From Pelagomonas calceolata (lineage: Eukaryota > Sar > Pelagophyceae > Pelagomonadales > Pelagomonadaceae), in assembly GCA_918797485.1 (NCBI GenBank), contig CAKKNE010000008.1, forward strand, positions 1 through 39,373: a stretch of 39,373 nucleotides of DNA, written 5' to 3'. Shown one piece after another: positions 29,363 through 36,591 of this stretch (position 1 is the stretch's first letter; the number at the start of each line of letters is the position of its first letter). The notes beneath the pieces are model-generated. The model was not told the origin of the DNA. It did not search any database and saw nothing but the letters and a program-made list of their open reading frames with translations. The position numbers and the translations under genes were made by a program.

Positions 29363-29436
29363 ATGCGGAGACAGGATTTGAACCTATAACCTTCAGGTCA
29401 TGAGCCTGACGAGCTACCAGATTGCTCTACCCCACA
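29363..29436 (-). tRNA. trnfM: tRNA-Met (CAU), initiator
   Basis: Closely follows bacterial initiator tRNA: (T)GTGGGGTAGAGCAATCTGG, then GTAGCTCGTCAGGCTCATGA. Anticodon loop CTCATGA gives CAU. The first pair is a weak T1-A72 in place of the bacterial C1xA72 mismatch. Confidence 0.93.
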
Positions 29437-29441
29437 ACAAA

Positions 29442-29512
29442 AGTGAGTAGCCGGACTCGAACCGGCATCGCCTGCTTGGAAGGCAGGAAATTTACCTTTA
29501 ATATATACTCAC
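29442..29512 (-). tRNA. trnG: tRNA-Gly (UCC)
   Basis: Acceptor GTGAGTA pairs perfectly with TACTCAC; anticodon loop CTTCCAA gives UCC, which can read all GGN codons. Confidence 0.95.
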
Positions 29513-29528
29513 AAAAATCTAATTTTTA

Positions 29529-29609
29529 TACCAAAGAGGGGACTTGAACCCCTACACCAAAAGTACTGGAACCTAAACCCAGCGTGTCTACCAATTCCAC
29601 CACTTTGGC
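29529..29609 (-). tRNA. trnL: tRNA-Leu (UAG)
   Basis: Class II tRNA. Acceptor GCCAAAG pairs with CTTTGGT; anticodon loop TTTAGGT gives UAG, reading CUN. Confidence 0.95.
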
Positions 29610-29653
29610 CTGTTGTTATAAAAAGGTTTTTATATTAATCGTTAAGTAATTGA

Positions 29654-30034
29654 TTAAAATAAATATCTCTTGGCTGAAATTTTACCAAAAGACTTGAAAT
29701 ACTCTTCTTGTGTATTTTTTAAATCAGATACAAGAAGCGTCTTTTGAGAAGAGTCTAACCAATTATTGGACTTATCAACCCCATTAAAAAGGTTTGTTCT
29801 GCAAAGAGCAGCAGTTCCAACAAATACACGATTAGAATCTGCTAAAACGGACAATTCCTCAGACTTGAATTGTTCCGCTAAGCTATTACTTTTAAGTAAT
29901 TTTTTATTTCTAGCTTTTAATACAGATCCAATCTTAGGAAGGAAATTTTTTAACAAAATGAAATAAAAACTAGAAAAGATTAAAATTAACCAAAATATTT
30001 GGTTAAAAAAAGTTATTTTATCGAACTGAGGCAT
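29654..30034 (-). CDS. atp8: ATP synthase F0 subunit 8
   Basis: A 126-residue protein with one N-terminal membrane helix, the mitochondrial form of the ATP synthase peripheral-stalk anchor in protists and plants (Ymf19 type). The N terminus MPQFDKITFFNQIFWLILIF is the family signature (MPQ.D..T...Q.FW). The rest is a basic, poorly conserved tail with KNFLPKIGSVLKARNKKLL. It is downstream of rps14 with a 27-base gap. Confidence 0.93.
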   Translation of the reverse strand: MPQFDKITFFNQIFWLILIFSSFYFILLKNFLPKIGSVLKARNKKLLKSNSLAEQFKSEELSVLADSNRVFVGTAALCRTNLFNGVDKSNNWLDSSQKTLLVSDLKNTQEEYFKSFGKISAKRYLF

Positions 30035-30061
30035 GTTATTATATAATAATCCTTTTTTTTA

Positions 30062-30361
30062 TTACCAACTTTTTTTAGTGACACCCGCGATTTGACCAAA
30101 TCTAGCATAATCGCGGAAGAAGATTCTAGAAATCCTAAAATCCCTAAAAGCAGAATTGCTTCTAAAAGTTTCTGAACAACGGTTGCGTATTTTGACAGGA
30201 CTACTCTTTAATGGCAGTTTACTTAATTCGACTGCCGCTAACCAGCGAACCTTCAAAGGCAATTCTTTGTTAGAAGATATGTACTTCAAAGCAACCCTAG
30301 AAGACTCGTTACGTGAAAAAAGGGCACGTTTTATCTTATCTCGTTCTAAAAGATTTTTCAT
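30062..30361 (-). CDS. rps14: ribosomal protein S14 (uS14m)
   Basis: Small-subunit head protein. The 99-residue product carries the S14 core KIRNRCSETFRSNSAFRDF and ends RDYARFGQIAGVTKKSW, equal to the bacterial R...REMA..G.IPG..KASW pattern. The zinc-binding Cys motif is absent, as in the long C- form. It begins six bases after the nad3 stop. Confidence 0.96.
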   Translation of the reverse strand: MKNLLERDKIKRALFSRNESSRVALKYISSNKELPLKVRWLAAVELSKLPLKSSPVKIRNRCSETFRSNSAFRDFRISRIFFRDYARFGQIAGVTKKSW

Positions 30362-30367
30362 AACTAA

Positions 30368-30736
30368 TTACTCCCATTCTAAAGCACCGATTTTCCAAGC
30401 ATAGACAAAACCAATACATAATTCAACTAAAAAATCTATCATTACCCATAAACCCATAGAGCTTATATGGGTTATTGAAACAACCCAAGGGAAAAGGAAC
30501 ATAGCTTCAAGATCAAAAATTATAAAGAGAATAGCTACAATATAGAAACGTACATCAAAGGCATTTCTTGCATCTTCGTACGGATCAAAACCGCACTCAT
30601 AAGCAGAAAGCTTCTCCGTATCCGGCTTTTGAACTGCGAGCAAGAATGAAGCACCAAGAATAATAACTGAAAGAACTATGGCTACTATTGCCATAACTAA
30701 TATAGGGGAGTACTCCTCATAAAAAAGTGTCTGCAT
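30368..30736 (-). CDS. nad3: NADH dehydrogenase subunit 3
   Basis: Small membrane subunit of complex I at the quinone-channel entrance. The 122-residue product has three membrane helices and the conserved loop KLSAYECGFDPYEDARNAFD, including the loop Cys that reports on the active/deactive transition, followed by VRFYIVAILFIIFDLEAMFL. It lies between trnL(UAA) and rps14. Confidence 0.98.
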   Translation of the reverse strand: MQTLFYEEYSPILVMAIVAIVLSVIILGASFLLAVQKPDTEKLSAYECGFDPYEDARNAFDVRFYIVAILFIIFDLEAMFLFPWVVSITHISSMGLWVMIDFLVELCIGFVYAWKIGALEWE

Positions 30737-30800
30737 ACTAAAAAAAATAAGTACATTGCTTTAAAAACACTCACATCTTATAAAAAATGCAAGAAAAAAT

Positions 30801-30881
30801 TACTCGTTATCGGATTTGAACCGATACTCAAAAAGAAACAAATTTTAAGTCTGTCGTGTCTACCAATTCCACCAAACGAGC
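30801..30881 (-). tRNA. trnL: tRNA-Leu (UAA)
   Basis: Class II tRNA. Acceptor GCTCGTT pairs with AACGAGT; anticodon loop CTTAAAA gives UAA, reading UUR. Confidence 0.95.
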
Positions 30882-30883
30882 AA

Positions 30884-30956
30884 TAGGTGATAGCGGACTC
30901 GAACCACTAACCTTCTCGTTGTAAGCGAGATACTCTAGCCATTGAGTTAATCACCC
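30884..30956 (-). tRNA. trnV: tRNA-Val (UAC)
   Basis: Acceptor GGGTGAT pairs with ATCACCT; anticodon loop CTTACAA gives UAC. It sits four bases from the rps4 stop, so tRNA excision probably forms the rps4 message end. Confidence 0.95.
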
Positions 30957-30960
30957 TTGT

Positions 30961-31632
30961 TTAGTTTATTCTATTAAAGTTAGCAATCTCGTCCAAACCA
31001 AGAAAAAAAGAATACAACTTAGTAATCTCATTTTCATTTTTCAAGCTCGGTCGATTAACAACTACTACGGACAGCACACTATAGTTGACCTCTAAATAAT
31101 CTGGGGGTAGATTAAAAACCGCTGAATTAAACAACTCTTTTGCTTTGCAATTTAAACGGATGAGATCACCTACATTTAACGGATGAGATTGCACCCGTAC
31201 AGTGGTATTATTTACCGAAACGAAACCACTTGATACACACCAACGAGCATGGTTTAATGTTTTTACCAATTTAGACCTAACTAATACCATATCTAAGCGC
31301 AACTCTAAAAGGTCACAAACGGACTTTAGCCCTGCTCCAGAAGAAAAAACATCATGCAGACCCCTTTTACGAAAAGTACAAAAAAAAGCTGAGGTCTGTT
31401 GTTTAAGAATAAGGGCTCTCTTAAAACTTTTTCTTAAATCGAACGTATTACTTTGAATGAGTAAAACGTCATTTCTTATAAAGGGTTCTGACGATAGGTT
31501 AGTGGTAATGTTTTTGGAAAGAGTAGCCCATTTACGTTTTCTCAAAAGTTTTAAGTTTTTAGTAGACAAAGTAAAACTTTTGTTTTCAATAATACTCCGT
31601 TTTAATCGAGGTTTATAACGTTTGTTCGCCAT
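30961..31632 (-). CDS. rps4: ribosomal protein S4 (uS4m)
   Basis: Small-subunit assembly protein. The 223-residue product has a basic N terminus and the S4 RNA-binding domain at about residues 112-165: RLDMVLVRSKLVKTLNHARW, then VSSGFVSVNNTTVRVQSHPL and VGDLIRL. Its first 20 bases overlap the end of rps2. Confidence 0.94.
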   Translation of the reverse strand: MANKRYKPRLKRSIIENKSFTLSTKNLKLLRKRKWATLSKNITTNLSSEPFIRNDVLLIQSNTFDLRKSFKRALILKQQTSAFFCTFRKRGLHDVFSSGAGLKSVCDLLELRLDMVLVRSKLVKTLNHARWCVSSGFVSVNNTTVRVQSHPLNVGDLIRLNCKAKELFNSAVFNLPPDYLEVNYSVLSVVVVNRPSLKNENEITKLYSFFLGLDEIANFNRIN

Positions 31633-32188
31633 TACTGTTTAATATTGATTGCTTTATGAGGTACTGGTACATATAAGCGGCTCCTTCCGATTTTAAGTTA
31701 ACAAAAATAGGGTAATCTATAAAAGAGAGATCACAAGTTTCGTCAACAAAAGAAATTAACGGAATTTCCTTTTTAAAGCACTCCTTACTTGGAAACTTAC
31801 AAAGAAGGTTAAAAGTAACAATTAAGCTTGGAGATACCTCGGATTGAGCACTGTTTGTTAAAGAACCTAGAACCCATGAGCTTTCGCTGACAAAGGTGTG
31901 TGGAGAATTATGAAGCTCTTTTTGAAGAGACAATTCCATTAATGGTGGGCAACCGACAAAAAGAATCGAGTAAGAAGACTCTCTGCATGCCTTAATTAAG
32001 CGCAATGCTTTAAAATACATCGTTAACGACTTTTCAAGGTCAAATACAACAGAACCTTTACGGAAACCTAAAAGGAACCCACTCATCTCACTAGCCCTTT
32101 TAGGGGTACCCTTCCCTAGAAACCCCTCAGAATTCAAAAGCTTTTTCAAAAATAAAATTTCAAAATGGGACTTACTAAAAGTTTTCAT
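31613..32188 (-). CDS. rps2: ribosomal protein S2 (uS2m)
   Basis: Small-subunit protein, 191 residues, shorter than bacterial S2 (about 240), as in other mitochondria. The recognisable parts are LFVGCPPLM, the WVLGSLTN element and the ending IDYPIFVNLKSEGAAYMYQY, matching the bacterial ...IP.N......I......L region. It follows rpl6 by 11 bases and overlaps rps4 by 20. Confidence 0.87.
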   Translation of the reverse strand: MKTFSKSHFEILFLKKLLNSEGFLGKGTPKRASEMSGFLLGFRKGSVVFDLEKSLTMYFKALRLIKACRESSYSILFVGCPPLMELSLQKELHNSPHTFVSESSWVLGSLTNSAQSEVSPSLIVTFNLLCKFPSKECFKKEIPLISFVDETCDLSFIDYPIFVNLKSEGAAYMYQYLIKQSILNSNGEQTL

Positions 32189-32199
32189 TCTCTAAATTT

Positions 32200-32769
32200 T
32201 TACTTTTTTTTGAATTTTTTTGTGAAAAGTGGTTCTCCTTTAACTAAAACCCCTTTGTTTTTGTAAATGTCAGGGGTTTTGCTTTTTTTTAGTAAAGAAA
32301 CAAAAGAGCCTAATGACTCTTTACAATAACTTTTTAATATAATGATGTTATCCTTCGGACAGGCTACAGTTAGTTCTTTGGGGATATCTACAAGTATATC
32401 ATGACTGTAACCAAGTTTTAGGATCAATTTATCTGGGTTAAAAAGTTCCACTTTGTACCCGACACCTACTAGCTCTAATTCTTTACTAAAGCCAGAAGAA
32501 ATACCTGAAATTGCTTGCGCGATTTTAGCTTTTAAGGAACCCCCCATTAGAGATAACTGTCTTATAGACCTTTTTTTCAATTCTACTTTTGAAGTGGCGC
32601 AAGTTAAACAAAGAACGGTATCTTCAAAGAGATCCACCTTAAAAGGTTGGGGTATTCTGATAACAACTTTAGTATCGGGATTCGAAAACAAAACTTTACT
32701 TTCTTTAATCTCTATTGAAATTTCTTTCGGGATATCAAATTTTTTAATAATGGAAACCATATTTAACAA
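32200..32769 (-). CDS. rpl6: ribosomal protein L6 (uL6m)
   Basis: Large-subunit protein near the sarcin-ricin loop. The product is 189 residues from the first ATG, 186 from the ATG at 32760. Typical parts are SKELELVGVGYKVEL and LKLGYSHDILVDIPKELTVA in the centre, and the C-terminal TPDIYKNKGVLVKGEPL, equal to bacterial EPYKGKGVRY.GE. It overlaps the rps8 stop by seven bases, in the bacterial spc order rps8-rpl6. Confidence 0.94.
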   Translation of the reverse strand: MLNMVSIIKKFDIPKEISIEIKESKVLFSNPDTKVVIRIPQPFKVDLFEDTVLCLTCATSKVELKKRSIRQLSLMGGSLKAKIAQAISGISSGFSKELELVGVGYKVELFNPDKLILKLGYSHDILVDIPKELTVACPKDNIIILKSYCKESLGSFVSLLKKSKTPDIYKNKGVLVKGEPLFTKKFKKK

Positions 32770-33176
32770 ACATATAGCAAAACTTCTCCCCCAGTACCTA
32801 ATAATTTCGCTTCTCTATCTGACAAGATACCAAAAGGGGTGCTCAAGATAAACATACCTATATGCGTAGAAAATTTCCAAACATCTTTTTTAGAGAATCG
32901 CTTTTCTAAGCTGGGCTTGGAGATAACTTTAAATTGATTGGTTCGCCCAACGCTATCACTACGCTTCAGAAAGATTTCAAAAAAATCTTTTTCTTTATTT
33001 TTACAAACCTGGAAATGTGTAATGTAACCCTCTTTTTTAAGTATTTTAAGAACTTCAAATATAGTTTTTGAGCGAGGCCAAAAAAAAGAATAATTTGGAG
33101 ACTTTGCTGCGTTTGAAATTGCGGATACAAAATTAACTATTTGACTACTACTCATAAAAGTGAAAAATCTAGACAA
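32763..33176 (-). CDS. rps8: ribosomal protein S8 (uS8m)
   Basis: Small-subunit protein that binds the central rRNA domain. The 137-residue product has the N-terminal FVSAISNAAKSP, the LKKEGYITHFQV block, VISKPSLEKR and the C-terminal GMFILSTPFGILSDREAKLL with GGEVLLYVC, all typical of S8 (G...STS.G.....A.....GGE.L..V). Confidence 0.96.
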   Translation of the reverse strand: MSRFFTFMSSSQIVNFVSAISNAAKSPNYSFFWPRSKTIFEVLKILKKEGYITHFQVCKNKEKDFFEIFLKRSDSVGRTNQFKVISKPSLEKRFSKKDVWKFSTHIGMFILSTPFGILSDREAKLLGTGGEVLLYVC

Positions 33177-33181
33177 AAAAT

Positions 33182-33253
33182 ACGACTGCCACCGGAATTG
33201 AACCGATGCTACCTTTTACAGATGGTAAAAGTGTTAAACCACACACAGTCTCC
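33182..33253 (-). tRNA. tRNA-like gene of unclear identity
   Basis: On the minus strand it has a good T arm (ATCGG TTCAATT CCGGT), a short D arm (GTGT...ACAC) and an imperfect acceptor (GACTG with CAGTC, then weak pairs). The anticodon arm TTTTA-CCATCTG-TAAAA would give AUC with C instead of the invariant U33; folded otherwise, it makes a 7-bp stem with a 5-base loop CATCT. No amino acid fits: Asp is already served by trnD(GUC). It may be an edited tRNA, a decayed copy, or a processing signal before rps8. Confidence 0.5.
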
Positions 33254-33266
33254 ATAAAACAAAGAA

Positions 33267-33554
<288 letters not shown>

Positions 33555-33567
33555 TCAAGCTGACTGT

Positions 33568-33640
33568 TGTCTAGAAATGGAATCGAACCATTGACACAAG
33601 GATTTTCAATCCTTTGCTCTACCGACTGAGCTACCTAAAC
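33568..33640 (-). tRNA. trnF: tRNA-Phe (GAA)
   Basis: Acceptor GTTTAGG pairs with TCTAGAC with G-U pairs; anticodon loop TTGAAAA gives GAA. It is the first gene of the long minus-strand block and starts 26 bases from the large inverted repeat. Confidence 0.95.
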
Positions 33641-33785
33641 AAAAAGGGATCTTTTCCTTACAACATGAAAAAAACGCTTCCTTTGTCGCCGTTCCACGCT
33701 GGATCTTTTCCTGGAAGGGTAAGCCCTCTTGACCTAGTATGTATGAACACGTCATCATTCTATCAAGGCACCGCACTGCATTATC

Positions 33786-33901
33786 ATATTATCAAGGCAC
33801 TACTACTATATATATATATATTAGATACATATACATATTATCAAGGCACTACTATATATATTGTATATATACATATTATCAATACACTACTATATATGAA
33901 T
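33786..33901. repeat. imperfect tandem repeat inside the left arm
   Basis: Three units start ATATTATCAA at 33786, 33835 and 33873, the first two continuing GGCACTACTA and the third TACACTACTA, with variable TA tracts. The right arm has two such units. The extra unit explains the 49-base arm difference and looks like slippage or unequal repair. Confidence 0.8.
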
Positions 33902-33925
33902 AAACTGTTCCAGTTTATTCATATA
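33893..33925. repeat. 15-bp AT-rich hairpin in the left arm
   Basis: TATATGAATAAACTG pairs with CAGTTTATTCATATA around TTC. The mirrored copy is at 34488-34520 with loop GAA. Confidence 0.85.
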
Positions 33926-34101
33926 ATGAAATTTTTCCGACTTTTCTTCCAATCGCGTGGACGCATGACCACTGTATTCGTCGTTTTTTTGCTTTGCTGC
34001 GCCGGAACGAGCCACTTTATCCGGGGCTGGGCGGTTCGGATACTTTTTGGAATCTTTCCACGAATCGCTCCTTTCGTAAAAAAATTTCATTCTATGAGGA
34101 A

Positions 34102-34162
34102 GTTTTACAAGGAGGGGCAAGGGGGGCCGACTCCAGGCCCCCCTTGCCCCTCCTTGTAAAAC
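34102..34162. repeat. 27-bp GC-rich hairpin in the left arm
   Basis: A perfect 27-bp stem (34102-34128 with 34136-34162) closes the 7-base loop GACTCCA. One arm has closely spaced G runs (GGAGGGGCAAGGGGGGCC), unlike the AT-rich genome around it. Confidence 0.92.
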
Positions 34163-34247
34163 CAAAAACGTTATTTTTTTCAAAAAAGCGTCATTTTGTT
34201 GTTGAAAATCGAAAAAAACGTAACTAACTTTGCTTCTTTTTGGTGGA

Positions 34248-34699
34248 TTGGTTTTACAAGGAGGGGCAAGGGGGGCCTGGAGTCGGCCCCCCTTGCCCCT
34301 CCTTGTAAAACTTCCTCATAGAATGAAATTTTTTTACGAAAGGAGCGATTCGTGGAAAGATTCCAAAAAGTATCCGAACCGCCCAGCCCCGGATAAAGTG
34401 GCTCGTTCCGGCGCAGCAAAGCAAAAAAACGACGAATACAGTGGTCATGCGTCCACGCGATTGGAAGAAAAGTCGGAAAAATTTCATTATATGAATAAAC
34501 TGGAACAGTTTATTCATATATAGTAGTGTATTGATAATATGTATATATACAATATATATAGTAGTGCCTTGATAATATGATAATGCAGTGCGGTGCCTTG
34601 ATAGAATGATGACGTGTTCATACATACTAGGTCAAGAGGGCTTACCCTTCCAGGAAAAGATCCAGCGTGGAACGGCGACAAAGGAAGCGTTTTTTTTCA
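34248..34699. repeat. large inverted repeat, right arm
   Basis: Mirror of 33666-34165. It begins TTGGTTTTACAAGG next to the 82-base loop (34166-34247) and ends at the poly-T run GCGTTTTTTTTCA. It lacks the 49-base block of the left arm. Together the arms could form a very long stem or cruciform and could invert the loop by recombination. Confidence 0.95.
34251..34311. repeat. 27-bp GC-rich hairpin in the right arm
   Basis: Mirror of 34102-34162: stem 34251-34277 with 34285-34311, loop TGGAGTC, the reverse complement of the left loop. The 27-base arm therefore occurs four times within 210 bases. Confidence 0.92.
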
Positions 34700-34848
34700 C
34701 GGCGGTCTTTTATCGTATTACAAAACATTTAAAAAACGATGGGGTACCCTTTTTTAATTTTTTCATTGTTCCTTTAAAAGTAAGTGTTTGTACGACGACC
34801 TAAAAAATCAGAAGTCAACGAAAGCGATTGTTTTTTTCTTGTATAGAA

Positions 34849-34923
34849 GGAAAAGTGGCTCAATCTGGTTAGAGCGTTGGCCTGTCACGCCGAAGGTTGC
34901 GGGTTCAAGCCCCGTCTTTTTCG
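34849..34923 (+). tRNA. trnD: tRNA-Asp (GUC)
   Basis: Acceptor GGAAAAG pairs with CTTTTTC; anticodon loop CTGTCAC gives GUC; discriminator G as expected for Asp. It is the first gene right of the inverted repeat. Confidence 0.95.
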
Positions 34924-35136
34924 TTCGTATTTAAAATTTTAGGTTAGTCTAATATCGTCATAAACTTTTGCTGATCCCCTTTTCTTATTAGATCATCAAA
35001 ATTAAAAAAGCATTTCTTTCATATTTACTTTTTTGTACTTAGTAACAAAACTGACAATGCTTTATTTTAGCAGCTTTTTTTATGACCTCCTCTTGCTTAG
35101 TTGAGGCTGCCTTTTTTAGAAGGATCTCCACTTTTT

Positions 35137-35209
35137 CAGAATGTAGCGCAGTTGGTAGCGTACCTGTTTTGGGAATAGGGGGTCGTATGTTCGAATCATG
35201 CCATTCTGA
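35137..35209 (+). tRNA. trnP: tRNA-Pro (UGG)
   Basis: Acceptor CAGAATG pairs with CATTCTG; anticodon loop TTTGGGA gives UGG. The rps12 frame is open through this gene but rps12 starts after it. Confidence 0.94.
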
Positions 35210-35252
35210 AAGTTTTATTTTTTTTAGATTCATATATATATATCATTCCGAT

Positions 35253-35624
35253 ATGCCTACTATAAACCAGTTGTGTAAAAACACAAGAAAACAAAGAAAA
35301 AAGCCTAATTCTGCACCGGCATTAAAGGGCCACCCTCAACAAAGAGGTGTGTGTTTAAAAGTTTTTACACGAACACCGAAAAAACCAAATTCTGCTTTGC
35401 GAAAGGTCACTCGTGTTCGCCTTTCTAACGGCGAAATCGTTTACGCGTATATTCCAGGAGAGGGTCATAATTTACAAGAGTACTCCTCTGTTCTTGTTCG
35501 AGGGGGCAGAGTTAAGGATTTGCCTGGAGTAAAATATCATTTAGTTCGCGGTTGTTATGATTTAACAGGTTTAGAAAAACGGAAAACATCCCGTTCAAAA
35601 TACGGGACAAAAATGCATATTTGA
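35253..35624 (+). CDS. rps12: ribosomal protein S12 (uS12m)
   Basis: Decoding-centre protein of the small subunit. From the ATG at 35253 it is 123 residues, the bacterial length, starting [20 protein letters not shown]. It has the conserved [20 protein letters not shown] and the [29 protein letters not shown] block. The stop is TGA, direct evidence that TGA is not a sense codon here. rps7 starts 11 bases later, the bacterial str order. Confidence 0.98.
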   Translation: MPTINQLCKNTRKQRKKPNSAPALKGHPQQRGVCLKVFTRTPKKPNSALRKVTRVRLSNGEIVYAYIPGEGHNLQEYSSVLVRGGRVKDLPGVKYHLVRGCYDLTGLEKRKTSRSKYGTKMHI

Positions 35625-35635
35625 AAATAACAACA

Positions 35636-36070
35636 ATGGTTACTAAAGTCTCTAATAAAAAATTGTTAGAATTATTGACTCTTTCTCTTACAAAAAAAGG
35701 AAATAAGCATGTTGCTGAATTAATAGTGTCAGATTTATTTTTGGTACTTCGTAAACAGTACAAAGTATTTCCGTACACTACGCTACATCAAGCTGTTGAT
35801 AAAGTCAAGCCGCTTACAGGATTTCGAAATGTTAAATTGCGGGGTTCTTCCTATAAGATACCTTTTTTCTTAGAGGAAGACCAACAATTAAAAATGGCCC
35901 TTTCTTGGCTTGTTTCTTCAGCCAAGAAATCCAAGTCCAAGATAAGCACTTCTTTAGCAAAAGAATTGATTCAAGCGTCCACGGGTCAAGGTGACCTTAT
36001 TAAAAAGCGTAATGAAATACACAAATACGCGAATCAAAATAAAGTTTTTGCCCATTATCGATGGTTTTAA
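35636..36070 (+). CDS. rps7: ribosomal protein S7 (uS7m)
   Basis: Small-subunit head protein near the E site. The ATG at 35636 gives 144 residues; the frame is open a few codons upstream to a TTG overlapping the rps12 stop. Family parts are the A.D.VKPL.....V.LRG block (QAVDKVKPLTGFRNVKLRGS), YKIPFFLEEDQQLKMALSWL and the C-terminal KRNEIHKYANQNKVFAHYRW, matching K.E..HKMAEANKAFAHYRW. Confidence 0.96.
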   Translation: MVTKVSNKKLLELLTLSLTKKGNKHVAELIVSDLFLVLRKQYKVFPYTTLHQAVDKVKPLTGFRNVKLRGSSYKIPFFLEEDQQLKMALSWLVSSAKKSKSKISTSLAKELIQASTGQGDLIKKRNEIHKYANQNKVFAHYRWF

Positions 36071-36088
36071 TCTCTCTTATTTAATAAA

Positions 36089-36394
36089 ATGGTATATATA
36101 ACAACTTTTTTAGGTGTGAGCACTACACTTTTCTTAATTGGGGTCCTAGGGATAGTCCTTAATAGAAAAAACATCCTTATTATTTTAATGTCTGTAGAGC
36201 TTATGCTGTTAGCGGTAAATATAAACTTCGTTGTTTTTTCTGTGTACTTAGACGATCTTATCGGACAAATGTTCGCATTATTCATTTTAACTGTTGCGGC
36301 GGCGGAATCCGCAATAGGTCTTGCTATATTGGTGGCCTATTATAAGGTTAGAAACAGTATAGCTGTTGAAAGTATCCAAATGTTAAAGGGATAA
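36089..36394 (+). CDS. nad4L: NADH dehydrogenase subunit 4L
   Basis: Small membrane subunit of complex I with three helices in 101 residues. The motif [20 protein letters not shown] contains the membrane Glu used in proton transfer, and the second Glu is in [20 protein letters not shown]. It lies 18 bases after rps7. Confidence 0.97.
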   Translation: MVYITTFLGVSTTLFLIGVLGIVLNRKNILIILMSVELMLLAVNINFVVFSVYLDDLIGQMFALFILTVAAAESAIGLAILVAYYKVRNSIAVESIQMLKG

Positions 36395-36442
36395 GCTTAA
36401 ACTAATGCCTTTTTAAGGTGCTGTATTCTCCTCCTTAATAAA

Positions 36443-36515
36443 AGCGGAATAGTTCAATCGGTAGAACGCCGGAATCATAATCCGTATGTTGGAGGTTCAA
36501 GTCCTCTTTCCGCTA
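36443..36515 (+). tRNA. tRNA with CAU anticodon (Met or lysidine-type Ile)
   Basis: Acceptor AGCGGAA pairs perfectly with TTCCGCT; anticodon loop ATCATAA gives CAU, with a mismatch at the outer anticodon-stem pair. It is the third CAU tRNA. Since an initiator and a likely elongator Met exist, this one may be tRNA-Ile(CAU) modified to lysidine for AUA; sequence alone does not settle it. Confidence 0.88.
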
Positions 36516-36591
36516 ATTTTTGATTTAGCCTTAAATCTAAAGCAATTTGCTATTCGAAAATTGAACCCTCTTATTTATAAAATTTAAAATT

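Larger units (their letters stand above)
33666..34165. repeat. large inverted repeat, left arm
   Basis: Reverse-complement partner of 34248-34699, separated by 82 bases. The arms agree base for base as far as can be read, except for a 49-base extra block in this arm (near 33803-33851) and one A fewer in the outer poly-A run; these account exactly for 500 versus 452 bases. It contains two smaller hairpins (33893-33925 and 34102-34162). Open frames inside mirror each other between arms and do not look like genes. Confidence 0.95.
33641..34848. promoter_or_regulatory. gene-free divergent region holding the large inverted repeat
   Basis: About 1.2 kb without genes between trnF (-) and trnD (+), the longest such stretch here. 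Both neighbouring blocks are transcribed away from it, so it is the best place for promoters and a replication origin. No consensus was matched; the role is inferred from orientation, size and the palindromic structure. Confidence 0.45.

Noticed and set aside
33182-33253. tRNA-Thr (UGU) reading of the tRNA-like element
   Set aside because: Placing UGU in the loop leaves the anticodon stem unpaired.
33786-33901. CRISPR-like repeats
   Set aside because: The units are adjacent and imperfect with TA-rich variation, lack unique spacers, and lie in a mitochondrial inverted repeat.
33614-34159. 181-residue open frame in the left repeat arm, with mirrored frames in the right arm (for example 34254-34625)
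   Set aside because: The frames arise from the palindrome and tandem TA repeats, copy each other between arms and match no family.
35082-35252. Upstream extension of rps12 across trnP
   Set aside because: It crosses a complete tRNA-Pro gene, and the ATG at 35253 gives the exact S12 start.
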